Source: Gammaproteobacteria bacterium (GTDB taxonomy: Bacteria; Pseudomonadota; Gammaproteobacteria; Pseudomonadales; Azotimanducaceae). From it: 38,223 nt of DNA. Shown in pieces: positions 36,596 to 38,223 of this stretch. The stretch covers positions 1 to 38,223 of the forward strand of contig JAFIFJ010000004.1 in the NCBI GenBank assembly GCA_020832085.1. The letters are read 5' to 3'. Numbering within the stretch: position 1 is the stretch's first letter; every line of letters starts with the position of its first letter. Under the pieces are notes generated by a model that saw nothing but the letters and a program-made list of their open reading frames with translations, had not been told where the DNA came from and searched no databases. The position numbers and the translations under genes are program-made.

Positions 36596-37957
36596 ATGCC
36601 GCAGCCTTACCTGTACAGCGATTTCGCCAACGGCCTGCCTGCCCGGGCTGCGCGTCAGGCCAGCCTCGATGCCGAGCGCTACACCAGCACGGCGTTCATG
36701 GAGCAGGAGTGGGAGGGCATCTGGACCCGGAGCTGGCTGCTGGCCGGGCTGCTCTGCGATCTCGAAGAACCGGGCGACTACTTCGTCTTCAACTTGGGCC
36801 GCGAGTCCATCATCGTCACACGAACAGAGTCCGGCGAACTCGCCGCGGTCTACAACGCCTGTCAGCACCGCGGCAACCGCATCATGACCAACGAGCGTGG
36901 CAGCGTGCGTGCCATCAGCTGCCCCTATCACGGCTGGACCTACCATCTCGACGGTCGCCTGCAGTCGGTCCCGGACCGTGAGCGCTTCGTTCAGGGCATT
37001 GCCTGCGAGGCGTACTCCCTGAAGCCGGTTCAGGTCGATACCTGGGCCGGTCTGGTGTGGATCAGCATGGATCCCGAAGCGCCGTCGCTGGCGACCTTTC
37101 TCGGTGACGTCATTCCCGAGCTCGCACCCTATCGCCTCGAAGACATGGTGCTGGTCAGTGATCAGACCGTGACCCTGGATGCCAACTGGAAGACCTGCAT
37201 CGACAACTTCAACGAGCAGTATCACGTCGACTTCATTCATCCCCAGCATGCGAGCTTCGTCGACTGCTGTAACGCCACCAACGAACTCTGGCCTCTGGGG
37301 CATCGGCGGGTGCTGGTGGAAGGCTACGTCACCAATCCGCGCTACGGCGTCCCCGAGGTGGTGCCGCCCATTCTGGAGGCGGCCATTCGCCCCCTCGGGC
37401 TGGATCCGGAGGATTTCAAAGGCCGGGTACCCGAAATCCGCAAGGCTGTGCAGCGCCAGAAACGACTCGTTGGCGAACAGCTCGGCTTCGACTATTCCGG
37501 CTTCACTGACGCGCAAGTCTCCGACGTGCTGCAGTACGATCTGTTCCCGAACGTGATCATGACCATCAAGCCTGAGGAGCTCTGGGTGATGCGGCCGAGG
37601 CCGCACCCAACGGATCCGAACAGGTGCTTTTTCGACAAGTGGACGCTGCGAGTGAATCTTCCCGGCGACGCCAGCTGTGGCTTGAGCCTGGTGGGTGATC
37701 CCAAGGTCACGGCCGATGCTCTGGATGATCGCCCGCAGCGTGAGGTCTTCGATCAGGACGACGTGGTGGCGGGCAGGCATTCCATGACCATCACCATCGA
37801 TCAGGACATCCACCTGCTGCGCGACATGCAGGCCGGCATGCACTCCCGCGGTTTCCGCCGCGCCGTGCTCAACGAAGACGAGATTCGCGTTCAGCACTTC
37901 CACGATTGGGTGGACAGCTGGCTCGAAGGCAAGGCGTGGGCGCCCACGCGACGCTGA
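36596..37957 (+). CDS. Rieske non-haem iron oxygenase, alpha subunit (second copy)
   Basis: A 453-residue Rieske oxygenase alpha subunit, only distantly like the one at 10721-12127. The 2Fe-2S ligands are Cys89, His91, Cys109 and His112 (CQHRG, CPYHGW). The mononuclear iron histidines are His210 and His215 in NEQYHVDFIH, with Glu207 at the usual bridging-Asp position. GGAGGGG lies before the ATG. No reductase, ferredoxin or beta subunit is adjacent. The second domain contains YDLFPNVIMTI near 305-315, often seen in oxygenases acting on aromatics or quaternary amines. The substrate is unknown. A hairpin with a T-run follows. Confidence 0.92.
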   Translation: MPQPYLYSDFANGLPARAARQASLDAERYTSTAFMEQEWEGIWTRSWLLAGLLCDLEEPGDYFVFNLGRESIIVTRTESGELAAVYNACQHRGNRIMTNERGSVRAISCPYHGWTYHLDGRLQSVPDRERFVQGIACEAYSLKPVQVDTWAGLVWISMDPEAPSLATFLGDVIPELAPYRLEDMVLVSDQTVTLDANWKTCIDNFNEQYHVDFIHPQHASFVDCCNATNELWPLGHRRVLVEGYVTNPRYGVPEVVPPILEAAIRPLGLDPEDFKGRVPEIRKAVQRQKRLVGEQLGFDYSGFTDAQVSDVLQYDLFPNVIMTIKPEELWVMRPRPHPTDPNRCFFDKWTLRVNLPGDASCGLSLVGDPKVTADALDDRPQREVFDQDDVVAGRHSMTITIDQDIHLLRDMQAGMHSRGFRRAVLNEDEIRVQHFHDWVDSWLEGKAWAPTRR

Positions 37958-37966
37958 ATCACAACA

Positions 37967-37989
37967 GCCCGCAGTGCGGGCGATGTTTT
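37967..37989 (+). terminator. Terminator after the second Rieske oxygenase gene
   Basis: GCCCGC pairs with GCGGGC across an AGT loop, then GATGTTTT follows. It begins ten bases after the stop. The same bases can alternatively form a larger stem, GCGATGTT pairing with AACATCGC about 25 bases later, so the structure may be more complex. Confidence 0.6.
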
Positions 37990-38088
37990 CCTGCAGCAGG
38001 TGTCGCCAGCGAACATCGCGCCCACTGGACGCTCTCAAGAAACATACGACAACCACTTGGTTTTGATAAAACCAATCAGATCGGAACA

Positions 38089-38201
38089 CGCCCTTGTGGG
38101 CGCATGCTGCCAGGAGCAGCGTGCGTCGCCCGCAGGGCGCCCCGTAGGGGGGCGGACCATGGATGGTCCGCAACAGAGCCCTATTCGCGCAGCGAATGGG
38201 C
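38089..38201. repeat. Cluster of five hairpins, including REP-like elements
   Basis: In sequence: CGCCC-TTGT-GGGCG (38089-38102); CGCATGCTGC/GCAGCGTGCG with one mismatch (38101-38125); CGCCC-GCA-GGGCG (38127-38139); CGGACCAT/ATGGTCCG (38153-38170); and GCCC-T-ATTCGC-GCA-GCGAAT-GGGC (38178-38201). The third and fifth have the GCA loop, and the fifth also the bulged T, of the elements at 9324-9710 and 33198-33223. The tail CCGATTGCGAGG after the last one is shared with the tandem array. The cluster may run on past the window end. Confidence 0.75.
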
Positions 38202-38223
38202 CGATTGCGAGGCGTTGTGCCGA

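Overview
The window is chromosomal DNA of a GC-rich, Gram-negative gammaproteobacterium outside the Enterobacterales. Signs are a bc1 complex operon, a meso-DAP-type MurE, LpoA and DolP outer-membrane lipoproteins, LpxC, SspA/SspB, and the helicase loader DciA between lpxC and secA. From memory, the core order (rplM-rpsI-petABC-sspAB / dolP-yraN-lpoA / rsmI-rnpB-mraZ...lpxC-dciA-M23-secA-argJ) follows Pseudomonas aeruginosa and relatives. I cannot name a genus.

Left part (1-9301): ribosomal proteins L13 and S9 end in a strong terminator, followed by petABC, sspA and sspB in one closely packed run. Facing them is a minus-strand set for the cell envelope (lpoA, yraN, dolP), with rsmI divergent from lpoA. 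The diaA gene that usually sits between yraN and dolP is not there.

Accessory insert (9302-12127): a 164-bp tandem repeat rich in hairpins, then a minus-strand short-chain dehydrogenase and a Rieske oxygenase. These separate rsmI from rnpB, which are neighbours in the Pseudomonas arrangement as I recall it.

Centre (12350-27404): RNase P RNA, then the division and cell-wall (dcw) cluster mraZ-rsmH-ftsL-ftsI-murE-mraY-murD-ftsW-murC-ftsQ-ftsA-ftsZ, then lpxC. It starts from a near-consensus promoter overlapped by four 10-bp-spaced MraZ-type boxes. Almost every junction is a 4-base stop/start overlap. murF, murG, ddl and murB are absent from their usual slots, with no remnants. This is the most striking feature of the window.

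Right part (27562-38223): dciA divergent from a LytM-type peptidase gene, a possible 20-codon leader just before secA, then secA and argJ. After argJ comes a variable stretch: a secernin-like Ntn hydrolase, an acyltransferase-3 membrane protein, a small DUF2845 protein and a second Rieske oxygenase.

Dispersed intergenic hairpins with a GCA loop, a bulged T and compensatory stem changes occur at 9324-9710, 33198-33223 and 38178-38201, with a looser relative at 5050-5090. They form a REP-like family, found mostly where genes converge.
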